Assembly (NCBI GenBank): GCA_035772735.1 | Contig: JASDFA010000019.1 | Span: 70,222,001 to 70,286,000, forward strand | DNA from: Datura wrightii | Taxonomy: Eukaryota > Streptophyta > Magnoliopsida > Solanales > Solanaceae | Direction of reading: 5' to 3' | DNA: 64,000 nt | In this document: piece after piece, positions 43,745 through 55,839 of the stretch | Layout: each line of letters starts with the position of its first letter | Numbering within the stretch: position 1 is the stretch's first letter | The notes under the pieces: generated by a model | Database searches by the model: none | The model's input: only the letters and a program-made list of their open reading frames with translations | What the model was told of the DNA's origin: nothing | Program-made: the position numbers and the translations under genes

Positions 43745-45700
43745 GGTGGAGCTTCCTGCTCCTCTAGCTCTCTCATGCAGCTCAGACATATATGTTTCAT
43801 GAGTTTGCATGCTCTCTACTCTAGCCCTCTTGCACTTTTTTGTCTCCTTCTTGCTCCTCTTTCTCGTGCTCTCCTCTCTATCATCCTCAACAGCTCTTTT
43901 CTTACCCTTTTCTATAGCTATAGTCGGCTACAAATATGTTTCCAAATCAATCTCATCATTAGGCTCGACATCTAGGTCCGGAAGAGTGGGGGTATCTGTC
44001 TCCCAATTTTGGCTAAAACTGTTGGTTGTCATGATGACAACTCAACTACTTGGCTTTAAAGATCCCCCAACTCTGCATGGAGACTATTGGTATCTGTCTG
44101 CTCCACCATCCTCACATTGAATCATCTCTTAAAACTGTCTAGGTGAGCATGTAGAGCCTGAGCTACTGCCTCTATCTCTAACTTGACCCACGGTTTTACA
44201 TTGTCCATCATGGCCTGAATCTTTCACTCCACCATGGTCAATCATTTTGCTATATTTTGGAGGAAGTCCTACGGTTCCAAGGTATACCTTGCTGGTGTCT
44301 GAGTCTACATGCTTGGCAGTGGTGCAGCTAAGGTGCTAGGAGCTGACTCTGAATGACCGGCGTCTATAACTGGTGTCTCGCTCTACTCCTGTGTAATAGG
44401 GACATTCACCTGTGCGTCCCCTACTGGCTGGGCTGTTGGAATTGCTATGGGAATCCTGGATCTGCTTATCGGGTTCATCTCAATCTGGATAAGACTTATG
44501 TCTACAATCTTTTGGCCTCCAATAAATCGGTCGTCACCCCGTGGAACTTTTGCCTCCATACATAATCTGAACACAAGACTCAAGAATGGGATAGTAGCGC
44601 TCACTCCCACCACCCGATCTCGTATCTCACTGCTATGATCCTCGAGATATTGATGGGGTAACGAGACATGAGGCATGCCACCAAAGCTTCTTTGTCAACA
44701 CTCAATGTGTCATCGTTGATCGTAGGTGCTAACCAATGGCGCACTAGTGTCCAACAGGATTTTTCTATGAAATTTAGTGAGTTCTTGGTCACCTTCTATC
44801 CACCTGCAACCTATTCAGCTTCATCCTTATTCGCAGCAATCACCCCTGCTAGCCATTGCAGCGGCCTCTGTCGCTCCAGCACAGTCAGGGATCTAATAGG
44901 CTTCATTGCCTCCACCTTGTAATCGTACTCTAGCATCATCCTTGTAGGTATGAACTGTGGTCCGTACAACATTCAAGTAATGGTCCTCTTAGATATATCA
45001 ACCTCTCTACGTCGGACCATAACACTCTCCAAACGAGGCTGGTCTTTTATCTTTTGCCCTTCCTTTGCCTTTACCTCCATAGTGTCCAAGTAGTTGGCAT
45101 AGAACTCCTGGACTATTTCTTCTGTGTACTGTATTGGAGTCTTGGTCATCCACTCAAAACCATAGAAGCTAAAAATCCACTTCATCTCCTCAATTTCATT
45201 CAGTGAGGTTGTGAAGATCCGCGACTCTTCTTGGATGCTCCTCCTTGGCTTATTCTTGGCGGTGAGAGAGATGCCTTGCTCATATATTTCTTTAGCTCGC
45301 CGCACTCTCCCACCGGATTGTACAACTTGCTCTAGGTGGGGTTTTTTCTTGTGCAACATCAAGAGCCTCCTCCTCTGCTTCTTCACTGCTGCTCTCTTCT
45401 CCACTTTGGGTCTCCTACGGCCCTTCTTTAGCATTGGTGTCACTTCCTGACTTCTGTTGTTCCTCTCTAACTCCCTCCTCAAACTTGGGAGCTCGAGTGG
45501 ATGTGGCAGTGGTTGCTTCATCTTGGGCCTTTTCTTTTTCCCTTGTGGTTCAGGTTCCATCAGTGTCTGAAGTGTCTACTTGATACTCTTCAATTGAACC
45601 ACTAGGTGAGTCTCCTTCCTTGTCAGACTCTGACTCAGTTGTTTCATCAATCAGTGTCCTTCAGGCTTTTGCTTTGTTTGCCCTGCATTTGTATGTCACT
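43745..45700 (-). pseudogene. ORF2 of element B, decayed
   Basis: The start position is GTG at 45699-45697 where A has ATG, just after the conserved acceptor. Then an acidic, S/E/K-rich region. The longest open part is 45560-44973: MKWIFSFYGFEWM, EIVQEFYANYLDTME, KDQPRLESVMVRRREVDIS. Next come DDTLSVDKEALVACLMSRYPINIS (44770-44690) and TIPFLSLVFRLCMEAKV (44600). The C-terminal part near 43790-43745 reads YVSELHERA-like. Several stops and frameshifts. It aligns block by block with A (11030-12823) and partly with 28262-29481. Role unknown. Confidence 0.78.
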
Positions 45701-45704
45701 GTAC

Positions 45705-46386
45705 CTGTATAGAAAGAAGTTAACATTACGTTTTTGAAAAAGAATAATTAGAAAGGAGATGTTTAGATTCTCATCATGGGTCATCGCTACGGGTCATACC
45801 ATGAAGGTACAACTCGTGAGAAGTCCCAAACTTATAGCCAAATTTTAGTACGACCCGCTACGTACCTTGAGTCATCTGATGGAGCCCCTGTGTAATGTTT
45901 TTCTGGATTTTTCCACGACTCATGGTACGACCCGTAGGTCGATTCCACAAGTTGTAGGAAAGACCTTTTCTGCAACTTTGTTCAGTTTGGTGGTACAAGT
46001 GCTCAGTACGACTCGTAGTAGCAACCTACGATCCGTACTGTGCCTCCTGCTACTTCCAGATTTTCTTCTCTCAGTTTGCAAGGGTTCTTTTTTCACATTT
46101 TAAGGTACTCAAATTTCCCCCCAGGTCTAGGCTCATCATTAACTCAATTTAACCCGTGCTCAGTCCTCCCCTTTTCGACTACTACTTGTAACTCATTGTT
46201 TGTTTCAAAACCTAAGTTCATCAAAATTTTAGCTTCTCTTCAGTTGAAAAAGAACATTTCACAACACCTTGATCATTGTCTCTATTTTCAAAATCAATTT
46301 TCGAGCATAGTGACTGACTCACAGGGGTTTTGGCACCATCACTCCCAGTATATGAATGTTAGCAATGTTTAATACAACATACTTAC
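45705..46386 (-). other. Predicted leader intron before ORF2 (element B)
   Basis: Donor CAA|GTAAGTATG at 46386, acceptor TTTCTATACAG|GTACA ending at 45705, 682 nt. Same boundary words as A. Confidence 0.6.
45770..46050 (-). promoter_or_regulatory. Internal TACGACTCGTA array 2 (element B)
   Basis: Variants such as TCATGGTACGACCCGTAGG and CAGTACGACTCGTAGTAGC, inside the predicted intron as in A. Confidence 0.6.
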
Positions 46387-46551
46387 TTGATTGATGCTTC
46401 GTCAACTGGAAATCACCGTATAGGGTTTTCAGAACTTGGGTTGAGCAAAACTTTTGCTCGATGTTTCGGAGATTTTGAGTTATGGGTGTGGGAAGGTGAG
46501 TTCAAGTCATGTTTTTTAGTGTTTTTAGCATGGGAGAGAGTGTTTGTAGGG

Positions 46552-46860
46552 CTTAAATAGGTAAGGGAAAATTTTAAAAGAATTTGGGCCAAGTCGGGTA
46601 TTATTTCTAGTTTTGACCCATCACGACTCATACCACAAGTCGTAGAAGTACCTACGTCTAGTGCCTTGGACTCATAAGTGACCTTGTTGAAGAAAAGGAA
46701 CCTGGCGACCTACGAATAAATCATATGACATATACCATCGAGGTATGATTCGTAGGATGAATCGTAGGTTGGATCATGGAGTCATTGTTTCTCTGAACCT
46801 CGCCACGACTGCTGCTACAGCTCGTAGGATCTCATCATGGGTCATACTGAGGGCCATAGA
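46552..46860 (-). promoter_or_regulatory. Internal array 1 and possible ORF2 promoter (element B)
   Basis: Motif copies at 46620-46860 (ACGACTCATACCACAAGTCG, CACGACTGCTGCTACAGCTCG). In element sense they are followed by TATTTAAG (46559-46552), then about 165 nt of leader to the donor at 46386. This copies the array-TATA order of the LTR. Confidence 0.5.
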
Positions 46861-46925
46861 AGTTGATGCTTCAGCCTCCTATTTTTAATATCCCTGTATA
46901 CTGAGAACACATTAGTTCAATAACT

Positions 46926-47057
46926 TGGGTTGTCTCCCAAGAAGCGCTTGATTTAACTTCACGACACAAAGTAGGTAGCCTGGTTACTCAGACTTCACCA
47001 AACTACCACTTGGGTTGCCTCCCAAGAAGCTCCTGATTTAACATTGCGGCACGACGC
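46926..47057 (-). other. Two copies of the post-protease hairpin motif (element B)
   Basis: Sense RNA CUUGGG-AGACAA-CCCAAG at 46943-46926 and CUUGGG-AGGCAA-CCCAAG at 47026-47009. Both are perfect 6-bp stems. The partner CGUCG hairpin of the second copy is decayed (CGUCG/CAAUG). In B the frame from the protease reads through the first motif (FASCRNVKSGASWEATQ). Confidence 0.72.
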
Positions 47058-47059
47058 AA

Positions 47060-49539
47060 ATCTCTTGACTACTTTGAATTTGTCAAGTGATTCATACTCA
47101 TCCTCTAGTACGGAGATCACACTAAATTCCTTAGATTGCTTCACTGTCCTGCAGATGTTGAATGTGACCTCTTCTTGATTTAATTTAAACTTCAGTAGGC
47201 CAACCTCCACATTTACTAGAGCTCTCCCAGTTGTAAGGAATGGTCACCCCAAAATGATGGGGACCTTATAATCCACCTCGCAATCTAAGATCAGTTTGCT
47301 GGGAATATAAATTTGTCTACCTAGACAAGCACATCGATTAGGATGCCCACCGGCTTCTTAACTATTCTGTCGGCCATCAGTAGCCGCATGTTGGTCAGTG
47401 TGGGGGCTCCCAATCCTAATTTATTGAACATGGCCAAGGGCATCAAATTAATGCTGGCTCCCAGATCATAGAGTGCCCCTTGGAACTTGACATTGCCAAT
47501 CATACATGGTATAGTGAAGGTACCTGGTCTTCCTTTTTCTGCACTAGGACCCTTATAGCTATGGAACTGTAGTGATGCACGTTGTCAACAGACTCATAGC
47601 TCAAGATATCTTCTTATTCACCAGGTCCTTCATAAATTTGGCAAATCCTGGCATTTGCTCTAATGCGTCGACCAATGGTATGTTCATAGATAGTTTCTTA
47701 AGCATTGAAAGAAATTTCTGGAACTTACCATTTTCTGCCTTCTTCTTCATCTTTTGGGGGAATAGTTGCGGTGGTCGTTGGATAGCTTTAGGTACTTAGG
47801 TTTCCCCTTGATCCATGTCAGGTTGCTTCTCACCTCTTGGGGCCTTTTGCAACTTACTATTCTCTCTATCAGCACTTGCATCATCTTCCTCCATTATGCT
47901 CTCTTTCATCTGCTCAACTTCAACTGGAAACAGGGGGTCAACTGTGGTTTTACCACTCCTAGTCATCATTTCCATACAATGTGCATCGTTTTTTGGATTT
48001 TATACAGTGTTGCTAGGTAGTGTACCCTTTTTGTCTAGGGTTCATTTATTCTAATTCCCAAGTTGATGATCGATCTGCTTGATGGCGGTAGCATGAGATT
48101 CCACTTTCTGACCCATACTTGATAACTCATCCCGGATCTCATTAAGCTGATCATCAGTGGACCTCACCTTCTTCAACATCTCAGCCATCATGCTCTCCAA
48201 CTTTGATTTCCCAGCCTCCCCTTCTCGTGCATTGAGAGGCACATAGAATCTAGCTCGGGCATTGAGGTATCCATCGTTTCATCTCTAATATCCTTCATGC
48301 TCGCGACCCCGGCTCCTATCTCTGAACCCATTTCCATTGTAGTTGTCTCTATACTGGTTTCGACCTTGATTTACAGAACCTTGGCGCCAATTGTCTTGTT
48401 CAGACGCTTGGCCGTTGGTTCAAAAACCCACCACTTGACTATCCAGGAAGTTTGTCTCTTCTTGAGAATCAGAGTGATCATCTCCTTGCTCCCTTCCATG
48501 AGTTCCCACTGCATTTACCTGTTTGGTTACAGCTCCCATAATGTGCTTTGTCAGCAAGTCCAATGATGTGTGCATATGAGCCAACTCCTGGACGCGCTCT
48601 TCTTTTTTTCTTTGTTTGGTCTGCAGTCAAACCAACAACATATGTGCCTGCCATGCATCAGCCTCCCTCGTATACTAGGCTCTGTTTGTCTTAGTCACCC
48701 TATAAGGAATGGTTGTAGCTTGCTCCCAGGTATGACTCATTAATGGTCCTCCAACCACCGTGTCTGCTACAACTTTGGTGCTATTGTTCAGAGACCTGTA
48801 AAAAATTTCCAACAAATTATCATCTGGGATTTTGTGGTTAGGGAACTTTGTCAACTTCTTTTTGAATCTCGACCAAGTTTCGTGAAGTTCCTCGGTCTTA
48901 GTCTGTCAAAAATTATAATCTCATCCTTTAGCTGCAACATCCTGAATAGGGGAGAGAATCTCTCCAAAAAGGCCTATTTGAGCTCCCTCTAGTTGGTTGT
49001 GGAGACGTTAGGCAAATTCAATAACCATAAGGTAGCTTCCCCTAATAGAGAAAAAGGGAAGAGTCTGAGCCATATTGTATCCTAGCTTACTTTGGGCAAC
49101 CTGTACGCCTTGTATATTCCTAAGAAGTTCATTAAGTGCAGGTTGGCGTCATCCGTTGCGTGACCACTGAACACCCTTTTCATGTTTAGCAATTGAATCA
49201 TGGTGCTCGTAATGTCAAATTTGGCCCAGTGGGCAGTGGTGGTGGAATAATTTCTCCAGTTGACCCAACTTCATCAATGTCTGGATCATCATCATCATCG
49301 AACAACTGAGGGGCAGATCTGTGAGCTTTGTTGCCCCTCCCCTGTCGAACAACATTTACTACCTCATCTCTGTCATCTTCTACATGTTGTAGTGTAGCTT
49401 TCCGAGCTAGCTCGGGTTGCCTAGCTTCTTCAGCTATGCAGGCTTCTCTTTGATCATGGTTCTCCATTCTATGCAGTTCTCTCTCGATTTTTGGATTTAG
49501 TGGAACAAAGGGATCTCCTCTACTCCAAGTGCTTGGCAT
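47060..49539 (-). pseudogene. gag-protease of element B, decayed
   Basis: Start MPSTWSRGDPFVPLNP at 49539. The N-terminal part is open to 49198 with an acidic FDDDDDPDIDEVGS segment. Gag core near 49190-48790 (LRLFPFSL region). A heptad-rich segment lies at 48242-48051 (ESMMAEMLKKVRSTDDQLN). Protease near 47503-47210: LYDLGASINLMPLAM (D-L-G-A as usual for this clade, with Y where family 2 has C) and VPIILG-PFL. Multiple stops. Same layout as A. Confidence 0.87.
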
Positions 49540-49646
49540 TCACCGAAGAATGGCCTATGGGTGTCAAAAACACAAAAATAAATGTAATTAAGGAAATAAC
49601 TACCAAAAATTAAAATACAAGATAATAACCTAGTCTCAACCAAATT

Positions 49647-49663
49647 CCCTGGTAACGACGCCA
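49647..49663 (-). other. Primer binding site of element B (degenerate)
   Basis: The minus strand reads TGGCGTCGTTACCAGGG, three transitions from the intact tRNA-Asp site, five bases after the LTR end. Confidence 0.78.
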
Positions 49664-49668
49664 CTTTT

Positions 49669-51152
49669 TGATAACGCTCAAATCACACCTCTTACTGAAG
49701 TATGAAGTGGACGTTGTCAATAAAGAAACCAACTAGAGGTTGGGCTCAAAACCACAAGAATATGGGGAACTAGATTATAGCTGGTAAGTGAACTTGTGAA
49801 GTAGTTACTTCAAAATTGGGGGATTCTGAAGAAAATAAAAAATAAAACAATTATTAAAAATCTGGTGTTTGAGTCAATATTAAAGGATAACTAGGGTTTG
49901 TGTTCCCCATGGTTTCATAACTGCTTTGGGTATACACTCATGATTATCACTAATACTTACTTATAGAACTGATAACTTAGGTTCATTCAAACGACTGATC
50001 AGTCCCTATTGAATGACGATACTCAACCACTCGACCAAGTCTCATGAGTGGTTTCAAACTATCCTTATCACTACCTTCCAGATTTAACTATCCTGCGACC
50101 ACATCTTAAGTTAATACAATGATTATCAAAATCAAGGCTCTGTTGTAATTCTCTTTTCCTAATATCTACCTCTTAGTCCTAAGCAAGTAAACAATTAGGG
50201 CATGTCCTAACGTTGCACACCGTTAAGAAATGTTTAAGCATGAAGAGAATACAATATAAGTATTTGTATTGGTTTTAGAATCACTTTGTGAAACCCTAAC
50301 TTGTTAATCCACCATGGTTCCCATAACCCTAGCTATGGAGGTTTTAGCCTCTCATACTTGTAAGGTTGTGAATTGAATTCATGATTAAAAACATAAATCA
50401 ATACTTACAAATATGAATGACGAAACACTTCCTTTAATTAATCAGCAAAATCTTGAAGAACAAAAAGAATTCAAGAAAAGGTTGATCACAAGTTAAATCA
50501 ACTCAATTCTCTCTTTCTCTAATGTCTTTTCTCGCCCAAATCTAATCTATACCCAACCTCACTTGACTTTCTTAAAAAAAAACTAAAAAGTATTTATACA
50601 GACACAAGAATCCTTTTTCTAGGCTGACAGGGTGAATTTCCATATCTGGTTCCGTCTTCGTCACGAGTCAACCTACGACCCATAGCACCATCCTACGGCC
50701 ATCCTTTCGTACCTTGCATGACTGGCTGGATTTTGGCTAAGTGTTGTATCCTAGTACGACTCGTACCTTCTTCCTATGATTCGTACTTGCTTTTCATAGT
50801 AGGAGTCAGCCTCTTATGCAAATTTTCTGATTCTTTTCATGACTGCATGACCACGACTCGTACAAGCTTGGTACGACTCATATTGTGATTCATGAATTGC
50901 ATCTCTTCAACCTTAGCCTTCTGCAACTTTTCACAGCCATTAGTATGACTTGTAGGACCTTCCTATGGCTCATACGGTGGATTGCACTTTGAGCCTATTT
51001 TGCATACTTCAGGCTTTCTTTTGCATTTTTTAACCCCAACACCAATTTTTCCTGAAACCAAAGGAAAAGTGCCTTATATCCACATAACACACCTAAGTCC
51101 ATGCCATTTTCTTAGTTTTGAGCATCAAAAGTGTTGTAAATCCAAAACATAT
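49669..51152 (-). mobile_element. 5' LTR of element B
   Basis: The plus strand starts TGATAACGCTC. The outer end near 51152 is slightly eroded (AACATATG where ACATCA is expected). TATAAATA (minus) at 50591-50598 with the array at 50655-50985 upstream of it. Confidence 0.85.
50655..50985 (-). promoter_or_regulatory. TACGACTCGTA array in U3 (element B, 5' LTR)
   Basis: Copies near 50755 (AGTACGACTCGTACC), 50850 (CACGACTCGTACAAGC), 50870 and 50945. It precedes TATAAATA at 50598 in element sense. Confidence 0.7.
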
Positions 51153-53830
51153 GAAGCCCCATACAGGTAGTGCCTCCAGATTTTCAGGGTGAATACCACC
51201 GCTACCAATTCCATATCATGTGTGGGGTAATTCATCTCGTACACCTTCAATTGCCATGAAGAATAAGAAATGTCCTATCTTTCCTACATTTACACAGCAC
51301 CCAACCCAGACCATAAGGCATCACAATAAACTACAGAATCTTTACCTTCCACCGATAGTGCCAGGATTGGTGTTGTGGTTAGCAAGGTTTTGAGCCCCGC
51401 GAACCTCCAAATCTCTATCACTTTAGTAGGCCTAGACATGTTTTGGATCGCTTCCACCTTAATCCCCTTCTTAGAGACTAGATGTCCCAGAAAAGATACC
51501 AACTCCAGCCAAAATTCACATTTTGTGAACATGGCGTATAACTGTTTCTCCTTCAGCAACCTTAACACAATCCTCAGATGATTCTCATGCTCCTACTTAG
51601 TCTTAGAGTATACAAACATATCATCAATGAACACAACTATAAATGAATCTAGATAGGATTTGAAGATACCATTCATCAAACTCATGAATGCCACTAGAGC
51701 ATTAGTGAGTCCTAAGGACATGATTAGGAACTCATAATGTCTATACCTGGTATGAAAAGTTGTCTTGGGAATATACTCAGCATGAATCTTTAGTTAATGA
51801 TAGCTCGACCTTAGGTCAATCTTGGAGAACACCGTTGTCCCCTATAACTGATCAAACAGGTCATCTATTCGAGGGAGAGGGTATTTATTCTGGATGGTTA
51901 CTTTATTCACCTGACAATAATCAATACATATTCGCATACTACCGTCCTTCTTTTTAACAAACAAGACTGGGGCACCCCACGGAGAGACACTCGGACTAAT
52001 AAACCCCTTATTAAGTAGTTCCTGCAGCTGTCCTTGAGTTCTGTCAACACAGCTGGTGCCATTCTGTATGGAGGTATATAAATAGGTCAAGTCCTTACAT
52101 CTAAATTTGTACAAAAATCAATATCACGGTCCGGTATGCCAGGCACATCCATGGGAAATACCTCTAACAATTCATATTCTAATAGGACCGACTCTGTGGA
52201 AGGACCCTTAGAATTGGTATCCCGAATATGATATAGATATGTTGAACAACCTCGCTCTATCAATTTTCAGGCACAAATATAAAAGATGAGTTTCTTAGGA
52301 GCAGGGCTACAATTTTCATTCCACTCCATACCTTGGGCCCGATATGATGACAGTCTTAGCATGGAAATCTAGAATGGAATGGTAAGGAGACAACTAGCTC
52401 ATACCAAGAATTAAATCAAAATCTACCCATAAAGTCAACAATGCAATCACGACAGACCCTATCCACCACCACTAGATCCCCGACAGGAGTAAACACATGG
52501 ATAGGAGTATCAATTACATCAAAAGCAAGATCTAATCCCAAATAAAAATAAGCAGACACATAGGACAAAGTAAAACTAGGATCAAACAAATTCATAGCCA
52601 TTTTTTCGGACGAAAAAATCATACCTGTGATAATAGCTTTGGAAGCTTCTACCTCGGGTCTACCCGAAAATGCATAGAAGTGGGCCTGATTACCTGCCTG
52701 AGACCCGCCCCTGTTGGGATATGCAACCCCTCTATTTGATTACCACTGCTTTCATCTGAGCATCCCCTCTACCTATTTGGGTTTCCCTTCTAACCACTGG
52801 CTGACTGTCTCTTCCTAATTGGGGGCGATCCTTGCTGATGTAATCCCTCCTCTCTCGGTAGGGGCCAGAGCTCGAAGAGCTGGGTACAGAACAATCTTCC
52901 TGCCCTAACAAAATTTGGGGCACCATCTGCAAATATTGACCATACTATCCGAACTTGTGATATACCTTCTCAATCACTAGTCTCTAAGTCAGAATCGAAG
53001 AAATAGATGAGCCTCAAAGTCTGACCGAATTATCTAATTACTCCCGACCATACCTGCTAGTCGGGGAGTGGTCCTTGGTGGACCCCCAACTAGCACCTCC
53101 ATTGCCGACTGAATAGGGCATCCCAAGCATCCCTAAGCTAACAATCCTAATAAAAGAGCCACTATAAGTATCCACCTTTCGAGCTTTCTTCTCGGCATTC
53201 TTCATGTACCCATCCTATTTCACCCCCCTCTGTGTTTTTCACATACTCCACTACCTCCTAAAAGGTCCTACCTGCAGAAACCATCTGAAGGGTTGACAGC
53301 TGGAGCCTATATTTAGGCCTTTAACAAATCGTCTGATCCTCTCCTTCTCTGTGGCCAGTAAGGGCAGAGCATACTAGACAGTGAGTGGAATCAGGCCTCG
53401 TATGATGCGACTGAAGAGCTCCCCTGCTCAATGGTGATGAACTCGTCCTGCATCCTATATCTCAGGGTACGGGGTATGTACTTCTCTAGAAAAGTGGAGT
53501 AGAACTGGGTCCAGGTTAATAGTGGTGACCCTACTAGTCTGCACTCCACAAAAGTCCTTCCATAAAGCTTACCATCACCCATCAGCTGAAAGGTGACAAA
53601 CTCTACCCCGTACTTCTCCACTACCCCCATTTTATGGACCCTCTCATGATAGTCAATGATGAACTCGTAGGCGTCCTATGCCTCAGTACCGTAGAAGGTG
53701 AGAGGGTTCATCTTGGTAAATCTCTAGAACAAGTCTTGTTCCTCTCCAGTTATTACCAGTCCAACTACCGGCCTCAGGAACATAACTGCCTCTGATCCCC
53801 CTATCAATTCTATAGGGCTAGGGAATTAAA
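51153..53830 (-). pseudogene. Tekay-like gag-protease-RT-RNase H, truncated by element B
   Basis: Gag core at 53630-53391 (GRTFVECRLVGSPLLTWTQF, FLEKYIP, EFITIEQG). Protease near 52560 (LFDPSFTLSYVS: the usual G after DP is S). The linker FYAFSGRPEVEASKAIITG precedes it. RT: SPWGAPVLFVKKKDGSMRIC near 51990, KYPLPRIDDLFDQL, and the catalytic VVFIDDMFVYSK near 51610. RNase H begins YCDALWSGLGAV (51300) and stops near YLYGA at 51153, where B is inserted. About 40 residues between RFAGL and KTLLTTTP, normally holding the GYYRRFV connection region, are missing. Several stops and frameshifts. Confidence 0.88.
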
Positions 53831-53863
53831 ATAATAGAAGAATCAAATCAAATTTCATACCTT

Positions 53864-54295
53864 GGGAAGGGGAAGTACTCTTCTCTTAGGAAAATTGCCT
53901 CTAGTTCCAGAACATTGTGCCTAAGAATAATTGGGGCATAATCCCTAATATTCCACTTAAAACCCACTTTTTGATTTCCTTCGGTCATTGCAGCGGTCAC
54001 TTTTCTGCTGCAGTGAACACGCTATGGTGGTCAAGACACTACCACGACAAATTCGATGGATATTCTCCTAGTCCGTTACAGTGGGACTCCGACCGTAATA
54101 ATGGTCTCACTGCAGCGGAAATCCCTCCCTCCCCCTGCAGCGGTTCCCCATAACTAGTAGCTCCCAAAGCCTGCTCTCAAACCACTTCTCAATTCAGAAG
54201 TTTCACTATCTCTCAACAATACCTTCCCATCCACAACTTAGGCCAATTAGGGTGTTTCAACTTATTCCTGTCGTAATGACGTGCGGGTCATTACA
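53864..54295 (-). mobile_element. Probable 5' LTR of the minus-strand Tekay element
   Basis: The minus strand starts TGTAATGACCCGCACG at 54295, a usual chromovirus LTR start. A mutated TGGTATCA-type primer site (AGGTATGAAAT) is near 53852-53862. So the LTR would be about 430 bp. The inner boundary is uncertain and no second LTR is available for comparison. Confidence 0.5.
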
Positions 54296-55839
54296 ATAAT
54301 GGATCGTCTCTCCAAAACTAACTACACCTACTAAATAAATTAAGACATCAACCAAATCAGTTGGCAGTATATCTATTTGGAAGAACCATAAAAAAGTCTT
54401 GATAGCAAGGGATGAAAACTTATATCCAGAATCCGAAAAGGATTGGTAAAGAAGGGATGCGCTCAAAAAACATTTAGATGCTTGAGCCTCATACTTTCAC
54501 CAGGATTTAAGTTATCAAAGTTTGATACTTCTAACATAAGAGCAAAACCTATTGCTCATACTATTACTAAGAACTGATCAAGTTTAGAAGAAATGAGTTG
54601 TACGAATGAGGTTATTAAACTCAACTAACGAAACCCTTATATCCTCAAAATTACATGCCACCAATATAGAAAATAGTTGATCTAATACGTCTCTATTTGA
54701 ATTTCCCAAACATCGCACTTATGCACAAAATTCTAAATCCATGACATTGAGAAATGTATAACAATGAAGCATATGGGCTTAGAGATCAATTGAAACTGAC
54801 AAGTTAGAATAGCATCAATCGAAGAAAGGATACTCTAATCCTAGTAGTTGGTAGTAAGGGGAAAATGAATGAGTGTTGATGATTCTCTATAGAAGATATG
54901 CCACTTCAAAAAATGACCAAAACTAGCCTCCAAAGATGAGCTCATTGTAATTATCGGGTTTATCATTCTCCACCCACCCATTCTTTTGTCAGTTGCTCTA
55001 TTATTCCTTGCGGAGCTATGTCTTAACCTGATTCCTAATTTGGGATATGTAGGTAGCCTAAGCCGGGCATGATCATATTAATAAAATATTCTTTATATCC
55101 TGTTGAAAATCCTATTCAGAATCCCAAGACCCATCAATTACGTCGCTCTAAGAAGTATGTGTGTTAAAAAAATTGAGGTAGATTTTTGGAAAATAAAATT
55201 GCCACTAGAAGATTTAGTGGTACAAAAACATCATTTGGGATCAAGAGATGTTGCTATTCCACTGCACCGCAATCGCTACAACTGTCAGAAGAATAAAGGA
55301 TGAGATGGTTCTCAATCAACACAAAATCAACACCCCTCAAAAAAACTAAATAATTTTCTTTAAGAGCAGGTAAAGAAATTTTGGACGAAACAACACCACA
55401 TCAATAATAAGGATGATATTTATAATCAAAGGTGTAATCTGGCCTCTCATCAACTCATCTTCACAAATCAAAATGACTCACCCTTACCTCTCTCTTGACC
55501 CAATTTTGTTATTTTAAGTTGTTTTGTCTAAAATTTTGCAAAATTACATTACAAAGGCTCTGTTATAATCAAGCATATTGCTGACAAACATGTCGATACA
55601 ACAATACTTCATCCCTAAACAAAGAATAAGGTAACAAGTATCAATGCATTAGTTCGCTTGTACAAGAAAGACCCAAGGTTTTATTTTTGTACAAATGGAC
55701 AAAAGTAGTACACTGAACACAAGGCACTATATCCAGAATAACATAATAGGGCAGTTCGCATAGAATAACAAGGAAAGGCTATCTGCCCTGAGCAATAGGA
55801 TACGACAGTCCCCCCCCCCAAAAAAAAAAATAGGGTAGT
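54296..55839. other. Unassigned AT-rich stretch
   Basis: No convincing coding sequence on either strand. The 66-codon ORF at 55103-55303 has no recognisable motif. A phrase near 55035-55070 (GGGATATGTAGGTAGCC) is of a kind common in plant LTRs, so this may be old LTR sequence. A run of 10 C and 11 A is at 55810-55830. Confidence 0.5.

Larger units (their letters stand above)
40579..51152 (-). mobile_element. Element B: non-autonomous gag-protease-ORF2 element, 3' LTR truncated
   Basis: Family 1, same layout and strand as A: 5' LTR 49669-51152, primer site, gag-protease, two hairpins, arrays, leader intron, ORF2, internal polypurine tract, 3' region, partial 3' LTR. The first roughly 240 bp of the plus-strand-left LTR are missing, replaced by the Tekay copy 2 LTR. 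The right end sits inside a Tekay RNase H reading frame. No RT or integrase. Confidence 0.88.
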
